Source: Exophiala sp. HKRS030 (taxonomy: Eukaryota > Ascomycota > Eurotiomycetes > Chaetothyriales > Herpotrichiellaceae). From it: a DNA stretch of 64,000 nt. The notes under the pieces were generated by a model. The model had not been told where the DNA came from and made no database searches. It saw only the letters and a list, made by a program, of their open reading frames with translations. The stretch's first letter is position 1, and the number at the start of each line of letters is the position of its first letter. Below, one piece after another: positions 19,813 to 30,404 of the stretch. The DNA lies in NCBI GenBank assembly GCA_023897205.1, contig JAHWDD010000012.1:248001-312000 (forward strand), in the 5' to 3' direction. Made by a program: the position numbers and the translations under genes.

Positions 19813-22758
19813 TCAGCCCAGGAATTTCTTCAATGTCAGCTCAAGCTTTTGCAGGGACAATGGCTTCGGGAGGAAAGCATCAGCACCGCTGGATATACAG
19901 AGCGCAGCAGCATCGGGTCCAACGACTGCCGTGACCATAATCAAAGGTCTCGACCTGGAGACAGTCCCATCTTGCTCCATTGCCCGGATTTCCTTCAATG
20001 CGGTGACGCCGTCCTTTCGCGGCATCGAATGATCCATGAGGATAAGATCGATTTGCATATCGTGTGCTACAATCTTCTCAACGGCATCTTGCCCATCGTT
20101 AGCAGTCATCACATTATATCCCAAGGTCTGTAGCATCTTCACCCCGAGCTTTTGGTTGATTTTATTATCTTCGACCAGAAGCACCGTCGAACCGCTGAGT
20201 GCCCTTTGTTCTGTCGCAGAACTCAGATGAGCATTTTCGACCATATCGACCATTGGAGCAAATCTGACAGATCTGTCCACAGATGATCTTCCCGATTGTA
20301 TGACAGAGACAATAGTTTCAACCATCCGATGCCACAGCAGCGGTCGTCGGACAGGAATGACGTGTGAGGGAGGGGCGACGCCAATGGTCTTATCGAGGAG
20401 AGACTGGGAACCGTATGGTAAAATGACCAGTTGGCTTCTAGGTTGCAGCAGTCGACCCAAAAGCTCGGGTGCATCTTTGATATAGTCCAGATCCGCCCAA
20501 ATATAACCCCAGTCATCAGATATATCGCCACTGGGGTCAGCTGGAACTAATTCGATGTCATATGCTGTCCATGCCATCTTCAGTCCTTCACTCAAGCGGC
20601 TCCCCTGCTTCTGATATACGGCTAGTTGGCGCCTATGCCCCAAGGCCGGCAGGGGGTTTGCGACATCCAATAAACCCGATGTTGGGATCGTAACTTTGAA
20701 CGTACTGCCAGAGTGGGACAAATCCCCTCCGTCAATCTTGCTGCAAGTACTTTGAACAGAAATGGCTCCTGATATCTTCTCAAGGAGGTGTTTAATAATA
20801 GCCAATCCGAGACCAGTACCTCGTTCGGCGCCACGGGTTTGGGCTTGTTTGAATGGTTCAAAAAGATGAGGTAAGAACGATTCTGGAATGCCATAACCAG
20901 AATCCTTTACTGTTATGACCAGATTATCGTCGAGGCAGTCGATGAAAAGGATGACATAACCGGATTGCGTAAACTTGAGTGCATTGGTCAATAAATTCAT
21001 GAGGATGCGTTGTAAATATGTTTCATCTAGGAACACAGATTGTGGCACCCTCGGGGCAACCACAATCATCAGTTCTGTGGCTGTCTCGTCATCCTTACTG
21101 GGTAAGATGTTGATGATCGACTCGCAAGCTTTTCGAAGATCAAGGCTTATGGGTCGGGAGACAGCTTCACCTTTCTCTAGTCGCGACCAATCAAGAACAT
21201 TTGCCGTGATCATCGATAATGACCTGGTGGCTTCCTGGATTGCAAGAAGGAGGAGACGCGATTCTTCGTTCAGCGCCGTCCGAGATAGCAGGTCACTATA
21301 GCCCTGTAGCTGATGAAGAGGAGTACGTATTTCATGAGACGCCGATGCAATGAACTCGCTGCGTGCCCTTGCAGCAGCTTCTGCATTCTCCTTTTGTGCT
21401 ATGGCTGCCCATAGCTTCTTTCTCGTCTGAACAATCTCGGCCAACTTGTTGCGAGCAATAGTAGCGGAATGAGCTAGGAGGCCATTGGCAAGCATACAAG
21501 TGAGAATCGCGATGCTAGTAACAGCGACGGGTAGATCAGATGGATAGCCTCGATCCGCACTTGGATCTGCCTGTGACCAGAAGGTTGTAGCCCACATGCC
21601 GGTGAAATGCATTGCAGCCACGCCTGAAGCGGCGATAAATGAGAAGAATAATTGCTGTGAAAGGTTGATCTCAATCTGTGGGATCAAAATACAACCCATC
21701 GTACATACGAGCCAACTGATCAAGGCTGACAGAGTGACAATGAATGGATTCAATGTAAAATGACCGTCCGGGATCTTCATGGCCAGAACTCCAACATAAT
21801 GCATGCTCGTGATCGCTAGTGACCATACGAACCCCTTGCAAATCTTCTTAGGCTTTGCGCCATGGAGTAGAAGTCTCGCAATCGAGGTTAGACCGGTAGC
21901 AGATGAAGAAGACAGTTGAGATACCCTGAAGCTCATGAAGGCCGGGAGGCTGAGGCCACTGCTATCGGAGCTATGAGTCGTAGAGGATCGTCGCGAGCGG
22001 TCACCGTCTATGGAGCTTCTTGGAAGGCTTTCCGTGTCACCCTCAGACGTGTCCCTGTAATAAATATCGGCTCGCGGTTTGGGAGATTGGTGAAACGGCG
22101 TAGGTGATGCCTGTTCCAGGTCTGGCTGTAAAGCATTCCCTCTCACGGTCGTATCGATTCCAACAAAATGCTCTTCGATCGGTCCAAGCCCACTATCAGT
22201 CCTAGATAGTCTTTGTAGTGTCCGACCTCTTTCTTCCAGGGCCTCGGCTTCGTGTAAAGACTCAAAAGCCTCTTGGTCTTCTGATGTTGGCGGAGGCAAA
22301 AGGGCCTCGGTACTGGGACGCTCCTCACTCTCCGCCAGTCCAGCATCGTGCTGGATTTCCCTCCTGGACCTGCGTGTACTTCTGTGCTTCTTCTTCTTCA
22401 GAAGATGTATGTATCGATCTCGGAGAAGGTCAAATGACAATGCAGCGAAGGTAAATGACACTGCGAGGACTGCGCTGACGATGGTCAGAGGAACGTCCAG
22501 CCCTATTCGCACGTCCAATTCGCATGCTAACATGGCGATAAAATGGAGACTCCATATTGAACAGAATCCGAACGTCAGGCTGCCGAGAAGTGTCCATACT
22601 AGTACACCACTGAAGTACCGGGACGTTCGTGCCTGACACATCATCTGGGTAGAGGTGAAGGCTCCCAGGAGTGACACTGCAATGGAGGCTGCAATGAGGC
22701 CATAGTTCCAATGCGGCTCAAGTCTCCTCAGAGCCGGAGACTCTTGCAAGGGATCCAT
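19813..22758 (-). CDS. MHYT-domain hybrid histidine kinase
   Basis: Single exon, 981 residues. The N-terminal sensor is a seven-helix MHYT-type membrane domain. Its signature pieces are WSLHFIAM (about 69-76), SMHYVGVLAM (318-327) and AMHFTGMWA (382-390), which in this family are proposed to bind metal and sense a diatomic gas. A roughly 180-residue Ser/Arg-rich cytosolic insert (about 118-300) splits the sensor. The kinase follows: H box SHEIRTPL with H475, N box MNLLTNALKF (587-596), G boxes DSGYGIP and RGTGLGLAI (619-655). The C-terminal receiver (about 857-981) has VEDN, phospho-acceptor D909 in LILMDHSMP and K965. All phosphorelay residues are intact, so output would go through an HPt protein to a response regulator. 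The region between kinase and receiver (700-855) is poorly conserved. Confidence 0.92.
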   Translation of the reverse strand: MDPLQESPALRRLEPHWNYGLIAASIAVSLLGAFTSTQMMCQARTSRYFSGVLVWTLLGSLTFGFCSIWSLHFIAMLACELDVRIGLDVPLTIVSAVLAVSFTFAALSFDLLRDRYIHLLKKKKHRSTRRSRREIQHDAGLAESEERPSTEALLPPPTSEDQEAFESLHEAEALEERGRTLQRLSRTDSGLGPIEEHFVGIDTTVRGNALQPDLEQASPTPFHQSPKPRADIYYRDTSEGDTESLPRSSIDGDRSRRSSTTHSSDSSGLSLPAFMSFRVSQLSSSSATGLTSIARLLLHGAKPKKICKGFVWSLAITSMHYVGVLAMKIPDGHFTLNPFIVTLSALISWLVCTMGCILIPQIEINLSQQLFFSFIAASGVAAMHFTGMWATTFWSQADPSADRGYPSDLPVAVTSIAILTCMLANGLLAHSATIARNKLAEIVQTRKKLWAAIAQKENAEAAARARSEFIASASHEIRTPLHQLQGYSDLLSRTALNEESRLLLLAIQEATRSLSMITANVLDWSRLEKGEAVSRPISLDLRKACESIINILPSKDDETATELMIVVAPRVPQSVFLDETYLQRILMNLLTNALKFTQSGYVILFIDCLDDNLVITVKDSGYGIPESFLPHLFEPFKQAQTRGAERGTGLGLAIIKHLLEKISGAISVQSTCSKIDGGDLSHSGSTFKVTIPTSGLLDVANPLPALGHRRQLAVYQKQGSRLSEGLKMAWTAYDIELVPADPSGDISDDWGYIWADLDYIKDAPELLGRLLQPRSQLVILPYGSQSLLDKTIGVAPPSHVIPVRRPLLWHRMVETIVSVIQSGRSSVDRSVRFAPMVDMVENAHLSSATEQRALSGSTVLLVEDNKINQKLGVKMLQTLGYNVMTANDGQDAVEKIVAHDMQIDLILMDHSMPRKDGVTALKEIRAMEQDGTVSRSRPLIMVTAVVGPDAAALCISSGADAFLPKPLSLQKLELTLKKFLG

Positions 22759-24293
22759 GTTCTCTTAGTTGTCCAAGCCAACCGCGTGGCAAAAGTGATT
22801 TGAAATCGTCAACAGGCAAGTTTCGAACATGGCATAGTCGCAATATTCAACAATCTCATCCTCATACCCTGCCAAGATAGTATTGAAAGTCCTTCTTTTG
22901 AAAAAAGTGCCCTTGCTGTCAGAAGTGCGGGACCGGTTTCTGTTCTAGAGTTATGTAAAGACTGCGACAGCGCGACGAAGATGCCCACGTGAGGGTTTTT
23001 AATTGAGGTCAAGGTTCGTCCCGATGGGAGACCATCGTTTGGAACGAGATGTCGTTTCTGCGCGAAGGTCTGTTATATAGGGAGGAGGACGAATACTGAG
23101 GATGCGCGAAAGCAAGGGAATGGTTAGGATTGAGGAAACAACAGCCGCGACAGGCTGACCGATTAGCAATGTGTGTACTGGTTTCGCCGCCGATTGAGTT
23201 TGCGACGACAGATGGCAGTTGGTATTGTTTCGGAGGTCGTGCTGGTGGCTTTCCATGGAAAGCTGTTTGTCCGGGATGACAAGATACTTGTACAATATGC
23301 GCATCCGCGGGCTGGAAGGCCCAAGCATCAAACTCCCGGTGCTGAATGCTCCATACGGAGACTTTCGAGGCACTATTACTTGCATAGCTGCGGGGAGTCA
23401 GTGGACATTACTGGGCCCTTTGCCGGGTCTAGTCATGGCTATTTACGCTTATGCTTGACTAGCAGCTGCTTTGACGTGGGTGTGTGCAGGGATGTTCCGA
23501 AGATTCAGCTTTCCCATGAAAACATTCCCATATAACTACGGTCCTACCAGTCTCGACTCGACCCGGCAATACCTATCCATTCAAACCACTTCACGACAAA
23601 AAGTCAAAGTGCCTGGTAATGATGATTTGTGTCTTGGTTCTTTTTATCTACAAGTCTAGAGATAAAGCTGATCTCAAGGGGCCTGAAACAGGCTGACGTG
23701 GGCATGTCATTGCAGCGCGGTCCGTTGTTGGACTCACAAGGGCCAGGCCAGCAGCGCTGCCCTCGGGTACTCGACAGTCTGTATACCAACAACGCTGCGT
23801 AGATTGTCCTCAGGAATTCAAGGACTCTTGAACCAGCGATGTTCAAAACGATCACACATGACGAGCTGCACTAGAGGCTCGAACGACCTTAAGGCGGCAG
23901 CTGTTCTGGCCCTTGGAAAACATAGGTGCATATGCGCTCGAGTTGTGCGTATAGGCGCCCGGGTTCGACCCCTCCAACCAACCACAACTTCCTCACCTTA
24001 CATTCCCCCAAGATCATTCAAGCCAACGGCGTCGGTAAGATCTGACCCTGCATCATGAACGGCGGCTATTCGGTTGGTACAACTAAATATACCACTCCTA
24101 TAACTAACCTGTCTTGACGCCGCCAATATGTGCGCGGCGTTCAGGTGAATTAAACATATTCATACTTGTTGATTCCTCTCTCCCAGGTCCCACGAGTGTC
24201 GCCCGACCTCATGCTGACAAGTGCTGTGTCTCTTCTGTTCCATCGTTTGTGTTTTGCTCAAAGGGCGTTATAGCTATTCTGACCCGTTCCACA
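22759..24293. other. Long intergenic region between divergent histidine kinase and AIM24 genes
   Basis: About 1.5 kb, divergent. On the minus strand a TATA-box-like CTATATAACA lies at 23071-23080, about 310 bp before the kinase start. A 128-codon ATG frame (22999-23385, minus) spans that TATA, so I do not treat it as coding. Two short uORFs (24128-24148 and 24211-24273) precede AIM24. A TTCGACCC motif at 23962-23970 does not belong to a foldable tRNA. Confidence 0.4.
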
Positions 24294-25673
24294 ATGTCTT
24301 ATCCCCCACCACCAGGCTCAGGACAGCCACATGGAGGATTCTATCCTCGTATGCAGATCTCCCCGCAGCCGACATCAGACCATGGCTAACACTGAGCACA
24401 GCACCACCAGAAAACGGACAAGGTAGGATCGGATAGAAGGAGGGCGACGTTGAGCACTGACACAGTCCAGCATATCCTCCTCCGCCCATCTCACCACCAG
24501 CCAACGCCAACTACTTTCCTCCACCGCCATCAGGACCGAGCCCTCCTCCCAACCCAGCATTCCCTCCACCACCGATATCCCAGATATCGCAAACGCCATC
24601 GCCTCCGCCTCTCCGACAGCCCACAGCGCAGCGACCTTATAACTACGGCGCAGTTCCAGCGTCAGCACCCGCCCACAGAACAACATTCGACCATGCGGCC
24701 ATTCACCAACGTCAACCCTCCTACGATGGCCCTCCCCCGGGCGAACCAGAAGTCGGCACTCAACAAGAGAAGACTCTCGTATCGCCCCAGCTGCGGAAGT
24801 TGACGAAAGAGATGGGCAACGTGATGAAGGCGCAAACAGGACCACGCATGCCAGGTGTGCCCGAAGGCGGTCAGTTCGTGGGTGTTCAAGCCACCAGCGC
24901 ATCAGACGACGTGGGAACTTTCAACGGCGGCTCCTACCGCATCTCGCACCGGGACACGAACTCGATCATAACGATTCAACTGGCCATGGGCTGCCCGATC
25001 ACCGCGAAGCCTGGGGCCATGATCGCCATGTCGCCGTCGGTGACACTGAAGGGAGCATTCAAGTTCAGCATGAAGAAGATGCTGATAGGTGGTGAAATGG
25101 CTCATTCCACGTTCACGGGACCCGGAGAGTTGCTGCTCGCTCCCAGCACGCTGGGCGATCTGGCCATGCTTCGACTTTCGGGCAGCGAGACCTGGAGCGT
25201 CGGCCGTGACGCCTTCCTCGCGTGCACGCAGGGCGTCATAAAGGAGTACAAGCACCAGAGTTTCAGCAAGGCGATGTTCTCGGGCGAAGGGCTTTTCGTC
25301 TACAAGATGTCCGGCACCGGTCTGCTGTGGATGTCGTCGTTCGGGGCCATTCTGAGAAAAGATGTGAGTTTGACGTTCTGGATCCTCTTCCCGACGTGAT
25401 ACGAATACCAGAGTCGTTCCTGGCTAACCTACATTCTCTTGTTACGGCACGCAGCTCATCGAGGGTGAACGTTACATCATCGACAACGGCCACCTCGTGG
25501 CCTGGAATTGCAAGTACGTGCTGGAACGTGTCGCGAGCGGAGGCATCATCTCCGGCTTGTCCAGCGGCGAAGGCCTGGTCTGCAAGTTCTCGGGCCCTGG
25601 CACCGTCTACATGCAGACCAGGAACCCGACGGCCTTTTCAGCATACATGAGCGGGACGTCGTATCGGGAATGA
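24294..25673 (+). CDS. AIM24: AIM24-family (DUF124) protein
   Basis: Exons 24294-24348, 24402-24422, 24471-25363 and 25455-25673 give 395 residues. Exon 2 is only 21 nt. It is supported by frame closure and by restoring a continuous proline run (FYPPPPENGQAYPPPP). About residues 1-130 are Pro/Gln-rich and disordered. The AIM24 domain follows, from roughly residue 170: [26 protein letters not shown], an [11 protein letters not shown] turn, then [11 protein letters not shown] and a VLERVASGG strand. It is a repeated beta-roll fold resembling the trp RNA-binding attenuation protein. Yeast Aim24 is a mitochondrial inner-membrane protein supporting MICOS. This paralogue type has no evident mitochondrial presequence, so it may be cytosolic. 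The exact role is unknown. Confidence 0.82.
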
Positions 25674-26091
25674 GAGCGGCCGTAGTTCAGCATCTTGAAA
25701 CAGCGAGCGTCTGCAGAGCCTTTTCTGAATTTGAATCTGAAAAGAAACGAAGAGACAAAAAGAAAAGAGAAATGTAGAGCCCGTTACTCCGTTTTGTGTG
25801 CTTGTGCGTCAAGTTTGGTTATTTAGGTACTTTTCTCTTCTATGTTGGTCGTGCAGGAATTGCGAACCTGTCCTCCAGGACACTCGTTGAAACCAATCTG
25901 GGATCGTGATATTTCCAGCACCCTACCACACTACTGATATCCTCCTCTCCTCGAAAGATGAACCCGTTTCATGATCTCATGACAAAAATACCATCTTCAA
26001 TCTCAATCTAATAGGAAGCGTCGTCTCGCCTTTCCTTTCAGTATCCTTCATCATCCCCTTTAATGATACTTCAAGCTTTATGCAATTTTCC
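25674..26091. other. Intergenic, convergent 3' ends
   Basis: About 420 bp between the AIM24 and eIF2-beta stop codons. No gene, repeat or RNA is recognised. Confidence 0.4.
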
Positions 26092-27294
26092 TTAACCATT
26101 GAGCCTCTTACGCTTGCCGACTTGTGCTGTAAATCCGGACTTGATGGCCGTGACGGATCTTCTACTTCCGCAGGAATTGCACGTGACGAAGTACAGTCTG
26201 TTTTCACCCTTGCTCAACTCGGTGTTGGGAGATCGGCACGTCTTGCAGGTGACGTATTCGACGATGTACCGTCTCAGGACATTCTCGATCTGCTTCTGCT
26301 GGAAACGACCCTTGATGACTAGACGCTTGGATCCGTCGACACTGCCGGACGTACCCAATTCGGCGAACAGGAACTGCGTGACGTGCTCGTCGTTTCGGTT
26401 CATACGTTTGCAGATCTCGGCGATGTTTGCAAAAATGGTCTTCTTGTTTCCTTCACGCAGGCACTGGGGTGGAGGGATCTTGTATGATTTGGAGCCGGAT
26501 GAGAGGATGTCTGGGTTGTGCTCGTTGACGAGCTGGAAAAAGCGCTTGAGAAGCAGATTGTACGAGATCGGCGTGTTCGCGTCGTGCGCCCAGATTCCCG
26601 TGCCGGTCGTCATGTCGCCTGACTGCTCTTGCTGAGGTTGGTCGGATGCGGCTTGATCTTCAGAGCCCGGCTCGAGGCCAGCGGAGGCCAGTTTGGCAGC
26701 GAAATCGTCACCTCCCTCTGCCTTGGTCTTGGTCGACTTCTTCTTTTTCTTCTTCAGGACTGTCGGGTCGAAGCCGTCGTCGCCAACGGCGGCAGCATCG
26801 TCGGCACCAGCTTCGCCGTCTGCGGTCTTGGTTTTGGAGGATTTCTTCTTCTTTTTGTTCAGGCCGGCGAACATGTCGGTCATTTCATCGACGGCCTTGT
26901 CATCGGGCGCTGCGGATCCTGTGTTAGTTTTGGTGTCGTCTGCGGAAGACGACGGAGGAAACCTACGTGAAGAGTGCTTCTCGGCCGTGGGATTGTCTTC
27001 GGCCGTGTTGGTAGGGGCCTCTGAGATCTCGCCATTCTCGTCCATGATTGTGTCGTCGCCGGAGAAGGCTACCGATTTGCGTGGTTTGCGGACGTGGGGA
27101 GGTTGAGGTGCGTCTTGCTGTATAGGATGAGGATTAGTATTGCTTGTCTGGAGAAGTGCTGGAGTGGCAATATTAATGGGAATTGATTTCTGCGCAGTGG
27201 GGCGAGATGCAGGAGGTTTCAGTTGTGACCCGAGCATTACTGCATGTGCGTGTGGGGAGTGTGTGACGTTCAATTTGCTTACCACTTCAGCCAT
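26092..27294 (-). CDS. SUI3: Translation initiation factor eIF2, beta subunit
   Basis: Preferred exons 27283-27294, 26967-27117 and 26092-26918 give 329 residues. Both introns have good signals (GTAAGC donor; CTAAC branch before ACACAG), yet both are multiples of three and stop-free. The N-terminal half has the RKSVAFS motif and two lysine blocks (NKKKKKS and LKKKKKKS), which in eIF2-beta bind eIF5 and eIF2B-epsilon. The C-terminal half is the conserved core: [33 protein letters not shown], and a C2-C2 zinc finger (CKTC with CNSC) ending in RKRLNG. The subunit joins alpha and gamma in delivering initiator Met-tRNA to the 40S subunit. The 12-nt first exon encodes only MAEV. It is divergent from MIM2. 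Confidence 0.93.
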   Translation of the reverse strand: MAEVVSKLNVTHSPHAHAVMLGSQLKPPASRPTAQKSIPINIATPALLQTSNTNPHPIQQDAPQPPHVRKPRKSVAFSGDDTIMDENGEISEAPTNTAEDNPTAEKHSSRRFPPSSSADDTKTNTGSAAPDDKAVDEMTDMFAGLNKKKKKSSKTKTADGEAGADDAAAVGDDGFDPTVLKKKKKKSTKTKAEGGDDFAAKLASAGLEPGSEDQAASDQPQQEQSGDMTTGTGIWAHDANTPISYNLLLKRFFQLVNEHNPDILSSGSKSYKIPPPQCLREGNKKTIFANIAEICKRMNRNDEHVTQFLFAELGTSGSVDGSKRLVIKGRFQQKQIENVLRRYIVEYVTCKTCRSPNTELSKGENRLYFVTCNSCGSRRSVTAIKSGFTAQVGKRKRLNG

Positions 27295-27798
27295 ATTGAT
27301 TGTCTTGATGGTGTTTGGAATGTGAGGCGCGGTAAAATTGTGTCTCCCTTTCTTGTAGACTTGTTTGAGGATCGACGTTGTGTTGGAAGAATGTTCAAGA
27401 AACTGGGAATCTCATTATTTAACATTTACAAATTCACCGCAGGCAAAGATGAGTCAAAGAGACCAAGTGACGCATAAAGTCACGTGGGGATTTTAAGACG
27501 TCCAACAGTTAATCCTGTCTGACAAATATTCTGCGGCAGGGACGCGTTCAAAATGCTGTAATGCCGCATCTTGTCAGACTCGATTATTTCATCTTCAGCC
27601 AAAGAGCCTCGTCTGTAGCCAATTCGTCTTTACTTAATTAGCTGACTGCAAGCACCGTCGAAAAGCGGAGCAGAGTCCAGGTATCTATACAATACTCTAA
27701 GTTTTCGGTTCTGGATTACGACCAACCTTCGTATGGCTTGAGCTGCCGTGATCCTTCCAGCGAGTTGTCGCTAGCTGGCCCTCTTCCTGCGTCGCAAC
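27295..27798. promoter_or_regulatory. Divergent promoter of eIF2-beta and MIM2
   Basis: A 504-bp bidirectional region with a TCACGTG E-box (CACGTG at 27481-27486), the type of site bound by Cbf1-like bHLH factors. It lies about 190 bp from the eIF2-beta start and 310 bp from the MIM2 start. No gene is visible. Confidence 0.45.
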
Positions 27799-28183
27799 AT
27801 GTCCAACGACATTACAGATTCGTTTGTGGACCCAACTGCAAACATCGATGAAAGCGACCTCGATGATCTCCCGAGTGAACCGGACTCAGACGAAGTCACT
27901 GTCAGCGAAGATGATTTTGAATCAGATGCCGAAAGAGAATGGAAAGAGAGCCTACAACAGCTCGAGTTGCTGCTGACAATGGTCATCGTGCCATATGCCG
28001 GCAAATACTTTGGCAGGAAGTTTGCATATTGGGGTATGCTCGACACCGGTGGTGGAGGAACATAGCTAACTTGTGGCAGGCTGGAAAAGATTCATGGAAT
28101 GGAGGTATCCAGTTGAGATTGTGGTAACCAACAAGGCCGCTTTCAGAGGTACTGGTGCAATCGTTGCGGCAGCATCATTATGA
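27799..28183 (+). CDS. MIM2: Mitochondrial outer-membrane import protein Mim2
   Basis: Exons 27799-28033 and 28080-28183 give 112 residues, with a 46-nt intron (GTATGC donor, CTAAC branch, CAG acceptor). The N-terminal half is strongly acidic (DLPSEPDSDE, SEDDFESD). Then comes EREWKESLQQLELLLTMVI leading into one hydrophobic segment, VPYAGKYFGRKFAYWGW, and a basic KRFMEWRYPVE tail. This layout is characteristic of fungal Mim2: acidic cytosolic part, single outer-membrane helix with a glycine motif, and a short intermembrane-space tail. Mim2 forms the MIM complex with Mim1 and inserts alpha-helical outer-membrane proteins. The length fits. It is divergent from the eIF2-beta gene. Confidence 0.85.
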
Positions 28184-28496
28184 GCCCTCAGATTTCGGAA
28201 ACATGACGAATAGAATATCACATGAAGTGCTTGCGTTCATCCGAGGATTTGAATGCAAGAGAAAAATGCAAGACCAGGAACAGGAGAGACATTGGGAATC
28301 TGGATGGCGATCAAGGAACCAAGAATTGTATGATGCAACAACTCGCTGCTCGCTTCAGACTTATTTCTCCCAAGATTCAACGATGAAGATATCCCGCCTG
28401 CACCAGTCCAGGCTGCGAAACATCAGCGAAGATGCACACGAAGTGATGTCGGGAAGACATTGGAGCAGTACAGTACAATAGAGCAAGCCCAATTTG
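28184..28496. other. Intergenic, convergent 3' ends
   Basis: About 310 bp between the MIM2 stop and the F-box-like gene stop. Only a fragmentary open frame overlaps it. Nothing is recognised. Confidence 0.4.
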
Positions 28497-29958
28497 CTAT
28501 ATGATTCGAACCATTAATAGCAATGAACGCAACGGGATATTAAATGCTCCGAATTTAAACGAGCAAACCATGTGTATGTCCAACATGCCCAAATTCCAGC
28601 GCGTGCCTCTTTCAAGTGCCCAATGCTTTGTGGTGCTTTTGGCATCCAGGTGGCCATCAAGACAAAACCTCTTCTGGTAACCACCGCCCAGACCTGGTGT
28701 GTCCTTCCATGTGTCAAGCATGCCCTTGAGCCTGATGCCCTCTGGACGCCTATCTGCAAAAAGTGTGTATCATCAGTGTCCTTCCACTAGGCGCCTCAAG
28801 CTTCGTGGCTACGTCGCTGGGTCGTGCCACCTCGCTCGTGCCAGCTCCTCGAATTACGAAACACATGGTGTTGTGGCTGTCACGACATATTGTTGTCAGC
28901 CATTGAGCAAAGACCTGGTTCTCGGAGCAGACCACTTTCTTTGGGTACCCGGGGATATAATGGCGGACAGGCCTGGCCACAGTTCCCCTGGACCACTGCG
29001 CATCGGGGCTGTCCGACCAAGTTGCTATCAGTTTTGCCAGGGAGAAGTCAAATGCATGCCGAGCAAGAGCCTCGGGATCTGCCTGCAGTGCTGTAATCAC
29101 AACGGTTTTCCTGGGCAGGTAACTGTCCCATCCCCAGCGGTGATCAACGTTGAGGGCTAGCGCGATATTTGGCGTTAGGAAAACATCAGAGAAATTCTTG
29201 TGTTGTTTCTTGCATTGCTCTCTCAGCCACCGCCAGTGGTAGACAATACCGCAGACCCCAGTGAGGTCCCAGAACGGATTGACTTTGGGTGCCAGGGTGA
29301 CGCTTTGGCCTTCTTCCTCTTCGCGGAATCTGGACACCATCCAGTCGACCTCGTGAAACACTATGAGAAGACGAAGTTTGGGGTGTTTAAGGACGATACT
29401 GTGCATGATTGCAGATAGAAGAATGGCGGCCGCCTGGTGAGATACCATGACTTTTCGGACTGTGGCGTCATCCTTGTCAATACCTGTTGGACGCTGTGGG
29501 TCATGTGGTGCCCAGTTGATTCCAGCGGGAGGGATCTGGCTGTTGAGCGCTGGCAGAAGGCTGATGCGTACTCCTTGGCTCCGATTTTTCTCGATTGCTG
29601 GCTGGAAGTTCGCCATTAGCAACGACGTATAATACTTGTGGACCTCGTCCATGCGTTCCTTGTTGTCCACAGGTACAGGTCCGATCAGGTTCACGTCGAT
29701 GTGCTTTCGTTTGCTCAAGGCCTCCAAGGAGATTGTGTGGAATCTCTTGCATACCAGCTTCAGATTCAATAGGGGCCGCGGTTTCTGCAATTCGCTGGTC
29801 CATTTCATGGCTTCTTCGCAGCGAAGGTCGACTGAACCGAGAGCATAAGACATGATCTCTGTTAGTGTTTCTGTGGGCAGCTGCATGATATTACCTCGGG
29901 GGCGGCCGTTGTTGCCTTTGCTATTGTTAATATTCATGGTGGTTGTCGTGGTTTCCAT
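28497..29958 (-). CDS. F-box-like domain protein with an unresolved last intron
   Basis: The main exon runs from ATG 29958 and stays open to a TAG at 28750. After a Thr/Asn-rich start it has IMQLPTETLTEIMSYALG followed about 40 residues later by NLKLVCKRFHTISLEAL, the core of an F-box that would bind Skp1. The rest (about residues 75-400) looks globular, with VTLAPKVNPFWDLTGV and WGWDSYLPRKTVVI, but no known substrate-binding repeat. The protein seems to continue past 28750: a TTTTTGCAG acceptor (exon from 28753) opens a protein-like frame ending at TAG 28497 (KGMLDTWKDTPGLGG and so on). The donor that keeps this frame would give an intron of only 34 nt. A better-spaced donor leads to a second, less protein-like frame ending near 28514. 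Confidence 0.62.
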
Positions 29959-30404
29959 TTCGACTAACAAGAGATCGCGATTGTTGGTTCAAAGGGCTTC
30001 AAGTACAGGAAGTCTTCGAGAACGGGATGTGCTGAAAGCTTGTCTGATATGTATATAGAACGTGAGAATTTGTGCTTGACGAGGCTGCAATTTTGATTTT
30101 CTGACTTGATGGTTATCACCGAAGGACGGCTCAGATACAAGGAGAATTGAGAAGTAAAAGACGTTACAATGGCAGATATGTATGATGGTGTCTGGTCCAG
30201 ATCGATCTGTTTGGTGTGCTTTTATATCAAACATGAGGACAGGTCCTCGACAGGCTGCAGTGATGCCGTTCAAATTTTTTTGCCATTTGGACCAACGGCA
30301 CACATTTCATACAGTGATGCTGTTGCGAAAACAACAGCAAAAATCCTCCTAAACGCCGAGGGTATTGTCTTGAATTAACCAGCTCGACCATGAATGTGCT
30401 GGGA
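29959..30404. other. Intergenic: F-box gene promoter and alkyltransferase 3' flank
   Basis: About 450 bp. No gene or motif beyond ordinary promoter sequence is recognised. Confidence 0.4.

Noticed and set aside
22999..23385. 128-codon ATG frame upstream of the histidine kinase, minus strand
   Set aside because: It spans a TATA-like element and has no folded-protein pattern, so it is likely promoter sequence.
23945..23985. GGTTCGACCC, a possible tRNA T-loop
   Set aside because: Flanking stems do not pair and no A-box is visible.
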